Below are positions 17,954 to 26,318 of a DNA stretch of 43,025 nucleotides, piece after piece; the first letter of the stretch is position 1; every line of letters begins with the position of its first letter. Under the pieces are notes generated by a model. It saw only the letters and a list, made by a program, of their open reading frames with translations, made no database searches and was not told the DNA's origin. This DNA comes from Stutzerimonas nosocomialis (lineage in GTDB: Bacteria; Pseudomonadota; Gammaproteobacteria; Pseudomonadales; Pseudomonadaceae), in assembly GCF_005876855.1 (NCBI RefSeq), contig NZ_QLAE01000040.1, forward strand, positions 1 through 43,025. The letters run 5' to 3'. A program made the translations under genes and the position numbers.

Positions 17954-18374
17954 GGGTGGAGAGTTCACCCTCCATGCTCTTGCCCTGGGGAAAGTCCGCC
18001 AGCTGCCAGGCGAAGTAGCCCTCGCGAAAATAGAACACCTGCTTGTAACCCCAGGCCACCGCGCGCTGCGCCGCGGCCGCGCCACTGGGGCAGACCTCGC
18101 TGTCGCAATAGATCACCAGCGGCACCTCGCGCGGCCACTGGCCCTGGGCCAGTCCCGGGAAACGGCCATGCAGGTCGAGATGGACGGCACCATGGATATG
18201 CCCCCAGCTCCACTCGCGCGTCGGCCTGACGTCCACGAACACCGCCCCCAGGTCGTAGAGGCGCTTGGCCTGAAAGACGTTGACCGTCATCGCGCCTTCC
18301 ACTTCCAGCGGCGCTTCTTCGGCATGCCCCCAGGCGGGGACGCTGAACAGGATGAGAACCAGAATGCGCAACAT
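17934..18374 (-). CDS. Periplasmic rhodanese-like protein
   Basis: A 146-residue protein with a signal peptide (LRILVLILFSVPAWGHA, cleavage near 18-19) and one rhodanese domain. Visible are VFVDVRPTREWSWGHIHGAVHLDL, then the active-site loop VIYCDSEVCPSG with a candidate catalytic Cys, then AVAWGYKQVFYFREGYFAW. Rhodaneses move sulfane sulfur or act as redox and thiol partners; the substrate is unknown. Position next to the cytochrome c maturation operon suggests periplasmic thiol chemistry, but this is only inference. The ATG at 18374 has GGGGAGGG upstream. Upstream in-frame ATGs would destroy the signal peptide. Convergent with the FhlB-like gene and overlapping it by 20 bases. Confidence 0.85.
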   Translation of the reverse strand: MLRILVLILFSVPAWGHAEEAPLEVEGAMTVNVFQAKRLYDLGAVFVDVRPTREWSWGHIHGAVHLDLHGRFPGLAQGQWPREVPLVIYCDSEVCPSGAAAAQRAVAWGYKQVFYFREGYFAWQLADFPQGKSMEGELSTLSAQAH

Positions 18375-18545
18375 CACGCCCTCCCCGGCCTGAGCCATGC
18401 GGAGCCCGAATGACCGGAGGGTCATTCCTGAACGTTTGAGGGCAGGAAGTCGCGAGGGGTTCAATCGACCTGATGTCGAACGGGAACGGCCGGGCATCGC
18501 GCCGGCGGGGGAAGGACTCGAGGCCGGCAGGCCGGCGCCCAGCGA

Positions 18546-18950
18546 TCAGCGCTGCGGGCGCCGACTCTGGTGCAGCTTGCTCATCAGTTCGGCTTCGGCC
18601 TGGGTCAGGCCGCAGGACTGGGTCAGGTCATCGACGCTGGCACCCATGCCCACCAGCCGGGCGGCCTGGCTGAACGAAAGGCTGCCCGGATCGCGCTGTT
18701 CGAGCTGGGTCAGCTTGTCCGGCAACGGCGCGACGAGACGGCGCAGCTCATGCAGCTCTTCGCCGATGCGGATGCTGCCTTCGAGATAGGCATCCAGCCG
18801 CTTGCCGAGCTCCTTGATGCGCTGGTCACGCATGGCGTCGCGCTCGGCCTGCAGCTGTACCTGCAACTTGTGGCTTTGCATCAGCCACAGCAGCAGGCCC
18901 AGCAGGCCGACGCAACACACCGCGAGCACAACCACCGCAGCGATCAGCAT
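18546..18950 (-). CDS. DUF2802 membrane-anchored protein
   Basis: A 134-residue protein. It has an N-terminal transmembrane helix (MLIAAVVVLAVCCVGLLGLLLWLMQS), then a coiled-coil segment (about 30-90), then a C-terminal DUF2802 motif (FSQAARLVGMGASVDDLTQSCGLTQAEAELMSKLH) resembling a small helical DNA- or protein-binding fold. It follows cheW by four bases and is conserved at this position in pseudomonad chemotaxis clusters (PA1465 in P. aeruginosa). Function unknown. Confidence 0.82.
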   Translation of the reverse strand: MLIAAVVVLAVCCVGLLGLLLWLMQSHKLQVQLQAERDAMRDQRIKELGKRLDAYLEGSIRIGEELHELRRLVAPLPDKLTQLEQRDPGSLSFSQAARLVGMGASVDDLTQSCGLTQAEAELMSKLHQSRRPQR

Positions 18951-18954
18951 GGGA

Positions 18955-19434
18955 TCAGATGTTCTCCAGGTCCGACCATTCTTCTTCGGTCATCATCTTG
19001 TCGAGCTCGACCAGGATCAGAAGTTCGCCGTTCTTGTTGCAAACGCCCTGGATGAACTTGGCCGACTCGTCGTTGCCCACGTTGGGCGCGGTTTCGATCT
19101 CGGACTGACGCAGGTAGACGACCTCGGCGACGCTATCGACCAGAATGCCGACGACCTGGCGATCGGCCTCGATGATGACGATGCGGGTGTTGTCGCTGAT
19201 CGGCGCGGGATCGAGGCCGAAACGCTGGCGCGTATCGATCACCGTCACCACGTTGCCACGCAGGTTGATGATGCCGAGCACGTAGCTCGGCGCACCCGGC
19301 ACCGGGGCGATCTCGGTGTAACGCAGCACTTCCTGGACCTGCATCACGTTGATGCCGTAGGTCTCGTTGTCCAGGCGGAAGGTCACCCATTGCAGAATGG
19401 GATCTTCCGAACCCTGTGAAGACGTCATTTTCAT
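18955..19434 (-). CDS. cheW: Chemotaxis coupling protein CheW
   Basis: A 159-residue cytosolic adaptor linking CheA to chemoreceptors. It has the CheW beta-barrel signatures: WVTFRLDNETYGINVMQVQEVLRY, then VLGIINLRGNVVTVIDTRQRFGL, then RIVIIEADRQVVGILVDSVAEVVYL. The C-terminus (MMTEEEWSDLENI) is acidic. The gene lies 73 bases after parP and is presumably cotranscribed with it from the sigma-28 site upstream of parP. Confidence 0.96.
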   Translation of the reverse strand: MKMTSSQGSEDPILQWVTFRLDNETYGINVMQVQEVLRYTEIAPVPGAPSYVLGIINLRGNVVTVIDTRQRFGLDPAPISDNTRIVIIEADRQVVGILVDSVAEVVYLRQSEIETAPNVGNDESAKFIQGVCNKNGELLILVELDKMMTEEEWSDLENI

Positions 19435-19477
19435 AGCCCAGCCTCTCAGTTACCGCTGTGACGGTCGATTATCCATG

Positions 19478-19499
19478 CCGGGCGCAGGAACACGCCCGG
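19478..19499. repeat. Inverted repeat between parP and cheW
   Basis: Seven-base arms CCGGGCG / CGCCCGG around an 8-base loop in the parP-cheW gap. No T-run follows on the minus strand, so it is not a convincing terminator. It could be an mRNA stability or processing structure. Confidence 0.3.
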
Positions 19500-19507
19500 G
19501 TTTCCAT

Positions 19508-20407
19508 TCAGTTTCGCTTGCGCCCGGCCGGCTTCACGGCCAGCGCCTGCTCCTGCTCGGCGCGCTTGGCCGCGCCGCTCGCGATCAACTCGGCCAACGC
19601 GGCCACATCGAGCAGCGCACACATGTGCTCGATCACCGTTCCGGCGAGCCAGGGACGCTGGCTGCGCTGAGAACGCCACTTGACCTGCCGAGGATCGAGC
19701 CGGATCGAACGGCTGACCTGATGCACCGCCAGGCCCCACTCGTACCCTTCTACCGAAATCACATACTGCAGGCCTTCGCGGAAATCGTCGCGGTAGCGGT
19801 CCGGCATCACCCAGCGCGCCGCATCGAGCACCTTGAGATTGCCCGCCTGGCACGCAAGTATGCCCAGGAACCAGTCAGGCTGGCCGAACAATGGCGTCAG
19901 CTCCTGCCCTGCCAGCGGGTAGATCGAACCCAGACTGACCAGCGGAACGGCCAGGGTCAGCCCCGCGACATCGAACAGCAGGCATTCGAACGGCTCTTCA
20001 CCCCACGCCGGCTGGCCATCGAACTGCAACGGCGGCGTTGCCGGCGGCTCGACCCCGGGCACCCGCTCGAGCACAGGCGAGCCGATGTCCAGCACAGGCG
20101 CAACGACGGGCGCAGGCGCCGCCACCGGCGGAACCGGCAGCGGCTTTTCCGCAACCGGCGCGACCAGCACAGGCGCGGCCGGCGCTACCGCAACGGGAGC
20201 GGCTACAGGTGCCGGAGCCCGAACAGGCGAGGCGACCACGGCCACCTTCGGCGCCGCGTCGCGCTGCTGCTCTTCGAGCACGGCAGCCTGGAACTCGTCG
20301 AGCGTGACCGAATCGGCCAGCTCGATCGCCGCTTCCTGCAGCAGCGCGTCGAGGTAGGACTGAAGCGCCACCTGAGGGCGGGTTGCGGTGAGAACGGAGC
20401 GACTCAT
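19508..20407 (-). CDS. parP: Chemotaxis array-tethering protein ParP (CheW-like)
   Basis: A 299-residue protein with three parts. The N-terminal region (about 1-65) includes QSYLDALLQEAAIELADSVTLDEFQAAVLEEQ. A Pro/Ala/Val linker follows (about 66-150). The C-terminal domain is CheW-like (array-integrating; about 155-290), with FECLLFDVAGLTLAVPLVSLGSIY, FLGILACQAGNLKVLDAARWV and WLAGTVIEHMCALLDV. In vibrios and pseudomonads ParP links ParC at the pole to CheA and the receptors. The start is the ATG at 20407 (MSRSVLTATRP). A longer frame to 20479 would run across the sigma-28 promoter. Confidence 0.85.
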   Translation of the reverse strand: MSRSVLTATRPQVALQSYLDALLQEAAIELADSVTLDEFQAAVLEEQQRDAAPKVAVVASPVRAPAPVAAPVAVAPAAPVLVAPVAEKPLPVPPVAAPAPVVAPVLDIGSPVLERVPGVEPPATPPLQFDGQPAWGEEPFECLLFDVAGLTLAVPLVSLGSIYPLAGQELTPLFGQPDWFLGILACQAGNLKVLDAARWVMPDRYRDDFREGLQYVISVEGYEWGLAVHQVSRSIRLDPRQVKWRSQRSQRPWLAGTVIEHMCALLDVAALAELIASGAAKRAEQEQALAVKPAGRKRN

Positions 20408-20438
20408 CAAACGCACTCGTAAAAAATATCTGAACAGG

Positions 20439-20466
20439 CTATCGGCTGGCACCGGCGCGGACTTGA
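20439..20466 (-). promoter_or_regulatory. Sigma-28 promoter of parP-cheW
   Basis: Minus strand TCAAG (20462-20466) and GCCGATAG (20439-20446), separated by 15 bases, match the Pseudomonas FliA pattern TCAAG...GCCGATA. The site lies in the parC-parP gap with a predicted start about 25 bases before the parP ATG. It would make parP, cheW and the DUF2802 gene FliA-inducible, independently of upstream read-through. Confidence 0.65.
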
Positions 20467-20494
20467 GCCCCGGCCACAATTAGTTGCGTACACC

Positions 20495-21283
20495 TCAGGC
20501 TACCTGCGGGGTGGCCTGGAAGGCCAGCAGCTGCTTGAGCAGCGCCCGATAGGCGATCACCGCACGGCTGCCCGGATCGAACTGAGAAGGCACGAGGCCC
20601 GCCCGGCTCGCGTCGCGCAGACGGGTGTCGATGGGAATGAACGCCGGCCACAGATTGGCTTCGTAACCCTGACGCAGGACCTTGAGCGTATTCATCGAGG
20701 CCTGGGTGCGCCGGTCGAACAGCGTCGGCACGATGGTGTACGGCAACGCCTGCTTGCGCGAACGGTTGATCATCGCCAGGGTCGCGACCATCCGCTCGAG
20801 TCCCTTGACCGCCAGGAACTCCGTCTGCACGGGGATGACCAGCTGCTGGCTGGCGGCCAGGGCATTGACCATCAGCACGCCGAGCAGCGGCGGGCTGTCG
20901 ATGATCGCATGATCGAAGTCCTGCCACAGCTGCGTCAGACTTTTGGCCACCACCAGCCCAAGGCCGCTCTGCCCCGGCGACTGTCGCTCGAGCGTCGCCA
21001 GCACGGTGCTGGACGGCAGCAGCGAGATGCGTTCATGGCTGGTCGGCAGCAGCAACTGGCGCGGCAAGCCTTCCGGCACGCTGCCCTGATGCTGGAACAG
21101 GTCGAAGACGCTGTGCTCGAGGTTATCGGGGTCCTGGCCGAAATAGCTGGTCATCGACCCGTGCGGATCCAGATCGACCACGACCACGCGCTTGCCCGAA
21201 TCGGCGAGCAAGCCTGCCAGCGCGACAGAGGTAGTGGTCTTGCCCACACCGCCTTTTTGATTGGCTACAGCCCAGACTCTCAT
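20495..21283 (-). CDS. parC: ParA-like chemosensory array positioning ATPase ParC
   Basis: A 262-residue ParA/MinD-family ATPase. The deviant Walker A is NQKGGVGKTTTSVALA (about 8-23), the Walker A' is VVVVDLDPHGSMTSYFG, and the Walker B is HAIIDSPPLLGV. Located between motD and parP, as in other polar-flagellated gammaproteobacteria, where ParC recruits chemotaxis arrays to the cell pole with ParP. This is not the topoisomerase IV subunit of the same symbol. Start ATG 21283; full length for the family. Confidence 0.9.
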   Translation of the reverse strand: MRVWAVANQKGGVGKTTTSVALAGLLADSGKRVVVVDLDPHGSMTSYFGQDPDNLEHSVFDLFQHQGSVPEGLPRQLLLPTSHERISLLPSSTVLATLERQSPGQSGLGLVVAKSLTQLWQDFDHAIIDSPPLLGVLMVNALAASQQLVIPVQTEFLAVKGLERMVATLAMINRSRKQALPYTIVPTLFDRRTQASMNTLKVLRQGYEANLWPAFIPIDTRLRDASRAGLVPSQFDPGSRAVIAYRALLKQLLAFQATPQVA

Positions 21284-21373
21284 GACGTTCTTCCTCCCGG
21301 ACCGTTACGGATCGGGAACTGGCGCCGCGCCGAAGGGACGCGACGGTGATTTGACGTTGCCGACATCGGCAGC

Positions 21374-22210
21374 CTACCTGTCGGCACGGGGTGCAGTTTG
21401 CGTGCCAGCACGTTGCAGCGTCGTGTCCGCGTGGGTGTTGGCGCTGCCGGCACTGGTCACGCTGCGGCGTACATCCAGGTTGCGCGAGACCACCAGCACG
21501 ACACGCCGGTTGCGCGCGCGTCCCTCGGCCGTCGCGTTGTCGGCGACCGGCTGGAATTCCCCATACCCGACGGCGGCCAAACGGTCGGCGTCGACGCCCT
21601 GCGCCGCCAGCATGCGCACCACGCTGGCGGCGCGGGCGGCGGACAGCTCCCAGTTGGTGGGATAACTGGCGGTGCTGATCGGCAGGTTGTCGGTGAACCC
21701 CTCCACATGGATCGGGTTCTGGTAGGGCGCGAGAATGCTGGCGACCTTCTCGATCAGCTCGAACGCATGGTCGTTGGGAATCGCATCGCCACTGGGAAAC
21801 AGCAGGCTCGAGCTCAGTTCCAGCTCGATCCACAATTCGTTGCCCCGGACCGTCAGCTGCCCGTCGCCGATCAGGTCGCCGAACGCCTCGCGCATGCTCC
21901 GGGCGATGCTGTCCAGCGGATCTTCAGGTGTTTCGACCTGAGCGTTGGTCGCACCCTGATCGAAATCCAGGCGAGTGGTGTCGGTGGTGCGCGGCCGCTC
22001 CTCGCCGATCGGGATCGGCCTGATGGAACGGTCCTGGCTGCTGAAGACCCCCACCAGCGACTCGGAGAGAATCTTGTATTTGCCTTCGTTCACCGACGAG
22101 ATCGAATACATCACCACGAAGAACGCGAACAACAGCGTGATGAAGTCGGCGTAGGAGACCAGCCAACGTTCGTGGTTTTCATGCTCTTCCTCACGCCTGC
22201 GTCGTGCCAT
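21374..22210 (-). CDS. motD: Flagellar stator protein MotD
   Basis: A 278-residue MotB-type protein. After a basic N-terminus (MARRRREEEHENHERW) comes the single helix SYADFITLLFAFFVVMYSIS, with the proton-carrying Asp at about 22. A plug/linker region follows. A C-terminal OmpA-like peptidoglycan-binding domain has VEGFTDNLP, LSAARAASVVRMLAAQGVDADRLAAVGYGEFQPV and RARNRRVVLVV. It pairs with MotC as the second stator of Pseudomonas polar flagella, supporting swarming and motion in viscous media. Begins 4 bases after motC. Confidence 0.95.
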   Translation of the reverse strand: MARRRREEEHENHERWLVSYADFITLLFAFFVVMYSISSVNEGKYKILSESLVGVFSSQDRSIRPIPIGEERPRTTDTTRLDFDQGATNAQVETPEDPLDSIARSMREAFGDLIGDGQLTVRGNELWIELELSSSLLFPSGDAIPNDHAFELIEKVASILAPYQNPIHVEGFTDNLPISTASYPTNWELSAARAASVVRMLAAQGVDADRLAAVGYGEFQPVADNATAEGRARNRRVVLVVSRNLDVRRSVTSAGSANTHADTTLQRAGTQTAPRADR

Positions 22211-22214
22211 CGCA

Positions 22215-22955
22215 TCAATCCATGAAGCCTTGCAGCTTGAGTTCGATGGAGCGCGGATTTTCCCCTTCGGCGATCGACAGCACGCCTTCGAGAATCATCT
22301 CCCGGTAGGCCGACTGCTTCTGCACCACGGACTTGAGCTTGTTGCCGATGGGCAGCACCAGGAGGTTGGCGAAGGCGACCCCGTAGATGGTCGCGACGAA
22401 GGCCACGGCAATACCGCTGCCGAGCTGGCTGGGGTCGGCGAGATTGCCCATGACGTGGATCAGGCCCATCACCGCGCCGATGATGCCGACGGTCGGCGAA
22501 TAGCCGCCCATGGCTTCGAACACCTTGGCCGCGCGCAGATCACGCGTCTCCTGGGTGTAGAGATCGACTTCCAGAATGCTGCGGATGGCTTCGGGCTCGG
22601 CACCGTCGATGAGCAACTGCAGACCCTTGCGTGCGTAGGGATCGGCCTCGCTGTCGGCGACCGGCTCCAGGCCCAGAAGACCTTCCTTGCGCGCCGTCAT
22701 GCTCCAGCCGACCACACTGGAAATCCCGCGTGCCAGGTCGATGCGCGGCGGGAAGAAGATCCAGCGACCTATCACCATGGCGCGCTTGAACACCGTGATC
22801 GGTGTCTGCAGCAGTACCGCGCCAAGCGTACCGCCCAGCACGATCAGCGCGGCCGGCCCGTTGAGCAGCGCCGAAATGTGGCCGCCTTCGAGGAAGTTGC
22901 CACCGACGATCGCGATGAACGCCAGGGCAAGCCCGATGAGGCTCAGTACATCCAC
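22215..22955 (-). CDS. motC: Flagellar stator protein MotC
   Basis: A 246-residue MotA-type proton channel subunit with four hydrophobic segments (VLSLIGLALAFIAIVGG; ALIVLGGTLGAVLLQ; TVGIIGAVMGLIHVMG; VAFVATIYGVAFANLLVLPI). The cytoplasmic loop includes RKGLQLLIDGAEPEAIRSIL. Two starts are possible. The ATG at 22964 has its GAGG only one base away. The GTG at 22955 has it about 10 bases upstream, overlaps the cheB stop by one base (TAGTG), and gives MDVLSLIGL and 246 residues, the P. aeruginosa length. The GTG is chosen. Confidence 0.92.
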   Translation of the reverse strand: MDVLSLIGLALAFIAIVGGNFLEGGHISALLNGPAALIVLGGTLGAVLLQTPITVFKRAMVIGRWIFFPPRIDLARGISSVVGWSMTARKEGLLGLEPVADSEADPYARKGLQLLIDGAEPEAIRSILEVDLYTQETRDLRAAKVFEAMGGYSPTVGIIGAVMGLIHVMGNLADPSQLGSGIAVAFVATIYGVAFANLLVLPIGNKLKSVVQKQSAYREMILEGVLSIAEGENPRSIELKLQGFMD

Positions 22956-24046
22956 TAGATGCATGCCTCGGCGAGGTGACGACCGATGTCGTCGAGGCTG
23001 TAGATCGCATCGCTGAGATTGGCCTTGACCACCGCCATCGGCATTCCGTAGATCACACAGCTGGCCTCGTCCTGCGCCCAGACCTGGCTGCCGCACTGCT
23101 TGAGCAGGCGCGCACCTTCACGGCCATCCGCGCCCATGCCAGTGAGCACGACCGCCAGCACCTTGTCGTTGAACGACTTGGCCGCCGAGCCGAAGGTGAT
23201 GTCGACGCAGGGCTTGTAGTTCAGGCGCTCGTCGCCGGGCAGGATGCGGACCGAGCCGCGCCCGTCGATCATCATCTGCTTGCCGCCAGGAGCCAGCAGC
23301 GCCAGGCCGGGGCGCAGCAGATCGCCGTCCTCGGCCTCCTTGACCCTGATCCGGCAGAGCTTGTCCAGCCGCTCGGCGAAGGCCTTGGTGAAGGCGGCCG
23401 GCATGTGCTGGATCAGCACGATGGGCGTCGGGAAATCGGCCGGCAACTGGGTCAGGACCCGCTGCAGAGCCACCGGACCGCCGGTGGAAGTGCCGATGGC
23501 GACGAGCTTGTAGTGCTTGCGCTTGGGCGCCGCGCTGACGGCCGGCGTCGCGCTGCTCGCCCGCGGCGCCGGGGCGGCGGCGTTGCGCGAAGCCGGTGCC
23601 GCGGCAGGCGTCGGCGCCGAGGCCCCGGAAAAACCGCTGTAACGTCGATTGCTCCGCGCGATGGTATGCACCTTCTCGCAGAGCATCTGCTTGACCTTCT
23701 CGGGGTTGCGCGAGATGTCTTCGAAATTCTTCGGCAGGTAGTCGACCGCGCCGGCGTCGAGCGCATCGAGGGTGACCCGGGCGCCTTCGTGAGTAAGCGA
23801 AGAGAACATCAGGACCGGCGTCGGGCAGCGTTGCATGATCTGCCGAACCGCGGTGATGCCGTCCATCATCGGCATCTCGTAGTCCATGGTGATGACGTCC
23901 GGCTTGAGCGCCAGCGCCTGGTCGATCGCCTCGCGGCCATTGGTCGCGGTGCCGACCACCTGGATATTCGTATCGGATGAAAGGATCTCGGAGACGCGCC
24001 GGCGGAAAAAGCCGGAATCGTCTACCACCAGGACCTTGACTGCCAT
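22955..24046 (-). CDS. cheB: Protein-glutamate methylesterase CheB
   Basis: A 363-residue chemotaxis adaptation enzyme. The receiver domain (1-125) has VLVVDDSGFFRR and phospho-acceptor Asp 55 in TMDYEMPMMDG. An Ala/Pro-rich linker (about 150-185) is longer than in E. coli. The C-terminal methylesterase domain has its catalytic Ser in IGTSTGGP, His in IQHMPAAFT and Asp in GMGADGREG. It removes methyl groups from receptors (and deamidates glutamines) when phosphorylated by CheA. No cheR is in the window. Confidence 0.96.
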   Translation of the reverse strand: MAVKVLVVDDSGFFRRRVSEILSSDTNIQVVGTATNGREAIDQALALKPDVITMDYEMPMMDGITAVRQIMQRCPTPVLMFSSLTHEGARVTLDALDAGAVDYLPKNFEDISRNPEKVKQMLCEKVHTIARSNRRYSGFSGASAPTPAAAPASRNAAAPAPRASSATPAVSAAPKRKHYKLVAIGTSTGGPVALQRVLTQLPADFPTPIVLIQHMPAAFTKAFAERLDKLCRIRVKEAEDGDLLRPGLALLAPGGKQMMIDGRGSVRILPGDERLNYKPCVDITFGSAAKSFNDKVLAVVLTGMGADGREGARLLKQCGSQVWAQDEASCVIYGMPMAVVKANLSDAIYSLDDIGRHLAEACI

Positions 24047-24095
24047 TGAGTACTCCTAGCGGCGGCGACCGCCATGCGACCGCCGCCTCGCTGAA

Positions 24096-26306
24096 TCAGA
24101 TCTTGCGTGCGTAGCGCTTGAGCATGCTCGGCACGTCGAGGATCAAGGCAATGCGTCCGTCGCCGGTGATGGTCGCGCCGGACATGCCAGGCGTGCCCTG
24201 CAGCATCTTGCCCAACGGCTTGATGACCACCTCTTCCTGGCCGACCAGCTGGTCGACGACGAAGCCGATGCGCTGGTTGCCGATGCTGAGGATCACCACG
24301 TGCCCTTCGTGCTGTTCTTCGTGGGCGGCGCCCTGCACCAGCCAGCGCTTGAGGTAGAACAGCGGGAGCGCCTTGTCGCGGACGATGACCACTTCCTGGC
24401 CGTCCACCACGTTGGTACGCGACAGATCCAGGTGGAAGATCTCGTTGACGTTGACCAGCGGGAAGGCGAAGGCCTGGTCGCCCAGCATCACCATCAGGGT
24501 CGGCATGATCGCCAGCGTGAGCGGGACCTTGATCACGATCTTCGATCCGCTGCCCTTGGTGGAGAACACGTTGACCGTGCCGTTGAGCTGGGAAATCTTG
24601 GTCTTGACCACGTCCATGCCCACGCCACGCCCGGAGACGTCGGAGATCTCGGTCTTGGTCGAGAATCCCGGCGCGAAGATCAGGTTGTAGCACTCCAGCT
24701 CGCTCAGGCGATCGGCGGCGTCCTTGTCCAGCAGTCCCTTCTCGACCGCCTTGGCGCGCAGGACCGCCGCGTCCATGCCCTTGCCGTCATCGGTGATCAT
24801 CAGCAGGATGTGGTCGCCTTCCTGCTCGGCGGACAGCACCACCCGGCCGGTGCGTGGCTTGCCGGCAGCCTCGCGCTCGTCCGGCGACTCGATGCCGTGG
24901 TCGACCGCGTTGCGCACCAGGTGCACCAGCGGATCGGCCAGGGCCTCGACCAGGTTCTTGTCCAGATCGGTGTCCTCACCGACCAGCTCCAGGTTGATCT
25001 CTTTCTTCAGGTTGCGGGCCAGGTCGCGGACCAGCCGCGGGAAGCGCCCGAAGACCTTCTTGATCGGCTGCATGCGGGTCTTCATCACCGCGGTCTGCAG
25101 ATCGGCGGTCACCACGTCCAGGTTGGACACGGCCTTGGACATCGCCTCGTCGCCGCTGTTGGAGCCCAGGCGCACCAGGCGGTTACGCACCAGGACCAGC
25201 TCGCCGACCATGTTCATGATCTCGTCGAGACGCGCGGTGTCGACCCGAACGGTCGTCTCCGCCTCGCTGGCCGCGGCCGGCTTGTCGGCCGGTGCGGCCG
25301 CCGCGCGTTTGGGCGCTTCGGCAGCCACCGCCGCCTTGGCCGGCGCAGCGGCCGCTATCGGGGCAGGCGCAGCAGGCTTCGGTGCGGGGGCCGGCGCGCT
25401 GGAGGCCGCGGCGGCGGGTTCGGCGAACTTGCCCTTGCCGTGCAGCTGGTCGAGCAGCGCTTCGAATTCGTCGTCTGTGATTTCGTCGCCCGAAGCCGCG
25501 GCGGGCGCGGGAGCAGCAGGCGCGTCTTCGGCGGCAACCACCGCCGGCTCGAACTTGCCCTTGCCGTGCAACTGGTCGAGCAGCGCCTCGAACTCGTCGT
25601 CGCTGATCTCGTCGCTCTGCGGGGCGGCGGCCGACGCGGCCGGTGTCGCAGGCGCCTGAGCCGGGGGCGCTGCGGAAAACTGCCCCTTGCCGTGCAGCTG
25701 GTCGAGCAGGGACTCGAATTCGTCGTCGGTGATTTCGTCCGTAGCCGCTCCCGTCGCGGCCGGCTCGGTAGCCGGGTCAGGCTGGCCCAGCGCGTCGAGC
25801 ATCTGTTCGAATTCTTCTTCGGTGATGTCGCCGGAAGCGGGCTGCGCGGCGGCGGCCGGTGCGACCGCGACCGGGGCCGGCGCAACAGGCGCCGCGGTCA
25901 CCGGAGCGGCATCGGACGCCGGCTCGGCCAGCCGCGCGAGGGCTGCGAGCAGCTCGGGCGAGGCAGGCGTCATGTCGGTCCGCTCGCGGACCTGGCCGAA
26001 CATCTCGTTGACGGCGTCCAGTGCCTGGAGCACGACGTCCATCAATTCCGAGTCAACGCGACGCTCGCCCTTGCGCAGGATGTCGAACACGTTTTCGGCG
26101 ATGTGGCAGCACTCGACCAGCTCGTTGAGCTGGAGGAAGCCGGCGCCCCCCTTGACCGTATGGAAACCGCGAAAGATGGCATTGAGCAGTGCCGTGTCGT
26201 CAGGGCTGCTTTCCAGCTCCACCAACTGTTCGGATAACAACTCAAGAATCTCGCCAGCCTCAACTAGGAAATCCTGAAGGATTTCTTCATCGGCGTCGAA
26301 GCTCAT
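24096..26306 (-). CDS. cheA: Chemotaxis histidine kinase CheA
   Basis: A 736-residue kinase. The P1 Hpt domain (about 1-105) has phosphorylated His 49 in FHTVKGGAGF. An Ala/Pro linker at about 130-350 carries three near-identical copies of an acidic peptide at 190-208, 232-250 and 274-292, plus a degenerate one near 160-174. P3 dimerisation (about 350-410) begins VRVDTARLDEIMNMVGEL. The P4 kinase has the N-box VRNAVDHGIE, DDGKGMD and GRGVGMDVV. P5, the CheW-like domain, is about 600-736. A recognisable P2 (CheY/CheB-binding) domain is not visible between P1 and P3; the repeats take its place. It phosphorylates CheY and CheB. Start ATG 26306, with cheZ 12 bases upstream. Confidence 0.96.
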   Translation of the reverse strand: MSFDADEEILQDFLVEAGEILELLSEQLVELESSPDDTALLNAIFRGFHTVKGGAGFLQLNELVECCHIAENVFDILRKGERRVDSELMDVVLQALDAVNEMFGQVRERTDMTPASPELLAALARLAEPASDAAPVTAAPVAPAPVAVAPAAAAQPASGDITEEEFEQMLDALGQPDPATEPAATGAATDEITDDEFESLLDQLHGKGQFSAAPPAQAPATPAASAAAPQSDEISDDEFEALLDQLHGKGKFEPAVVAAEDAPAAPAPAAASGDEITDDEFEALLDQLHGKGKFAEPAAAASSAPAPAPKPAAPAPIAAAAPAKAAVAAEAPKRAAAAPADKPAAASEAETTVRVDTARLDEIMNMVGELVLVRNRLVRLGSNSGDEAMSKAVSNLDVVTADLQTAVMKTRMQPIKKVFGRFPRLVRDLARNLKKEINLELVGEDTDLDKNLVEALADPLVHLVRNAVDHGIESPDEREAAGKPRTGRVVLSAEQEGDHILLMITDDGKGMDAAVLRAKAVEKGLLDKDAADRLSELECYNLIFAPGFSTKTEISDVSGRGVGMDVVKTKISQLNGTVNVFSTKGSGSKIVIKVPLTLAIMPTLMVMLGDQAFAFPLVNVNEIFHLDLSRTNVVDGQEVVIVRDKALPLFYLKRWLVQGAAHEEQHEGHVVILSIGNQRIGFVVDQLVGQEEVVIKPLGKMLQGTPGMSGATITGDGRIALILDVPSMLKRYARKI
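25431..25829 (-). repeat. cheA: Tandem acidic-peptide repeats in the CheA linker
   Basis: Three 57-base units at 25683-25739, 25557-25613 and 25431-25487 recur at exactly 126 bases (42 codons). They encode the pattern D-E-I-S/T-D-D-E-F-E-A/S-L-L-D-Q-L-H-G-K-G. A fourth, degenerate unit (D-I-T-E-E-E-F-E-Q-M-L-D-A-L-G) lies at about 25785-25829. Spacers are Ala/Pro-rich and not conserved. The constraint on the peptide but not on the spacers suggests repeated binding sites on a flexible tether. Confidence 0.9.
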
Positions 26307-26318
26307 ATTGGCATACCC

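Noticed and set aside
21355-21376. GCCGATGTCGGC palindrome near the 3' end of motD, suggestive of a sigma-28 -10 box for parC
   Set aside because: Only 6 of 8 -10 positions match and there is no -35 element at proper spacing.
24059-24094. GC-rich hairpin between cheB and cheA (GCGGCGG...CCGCCGC)
   Set aside because: No T-run follows and it is within an operon. Such short GC repeats are frequent in this sequence.
24300-26237. A 645-codon open frame on the plus strand opposite cheA
   Set aside because: It is antisense to a clearly coding gene and has the Arg/Gln/Gly/Leu-rich composition expected of a shadow frame in GC-rich DNA. No ribosome site or recognisable domain.
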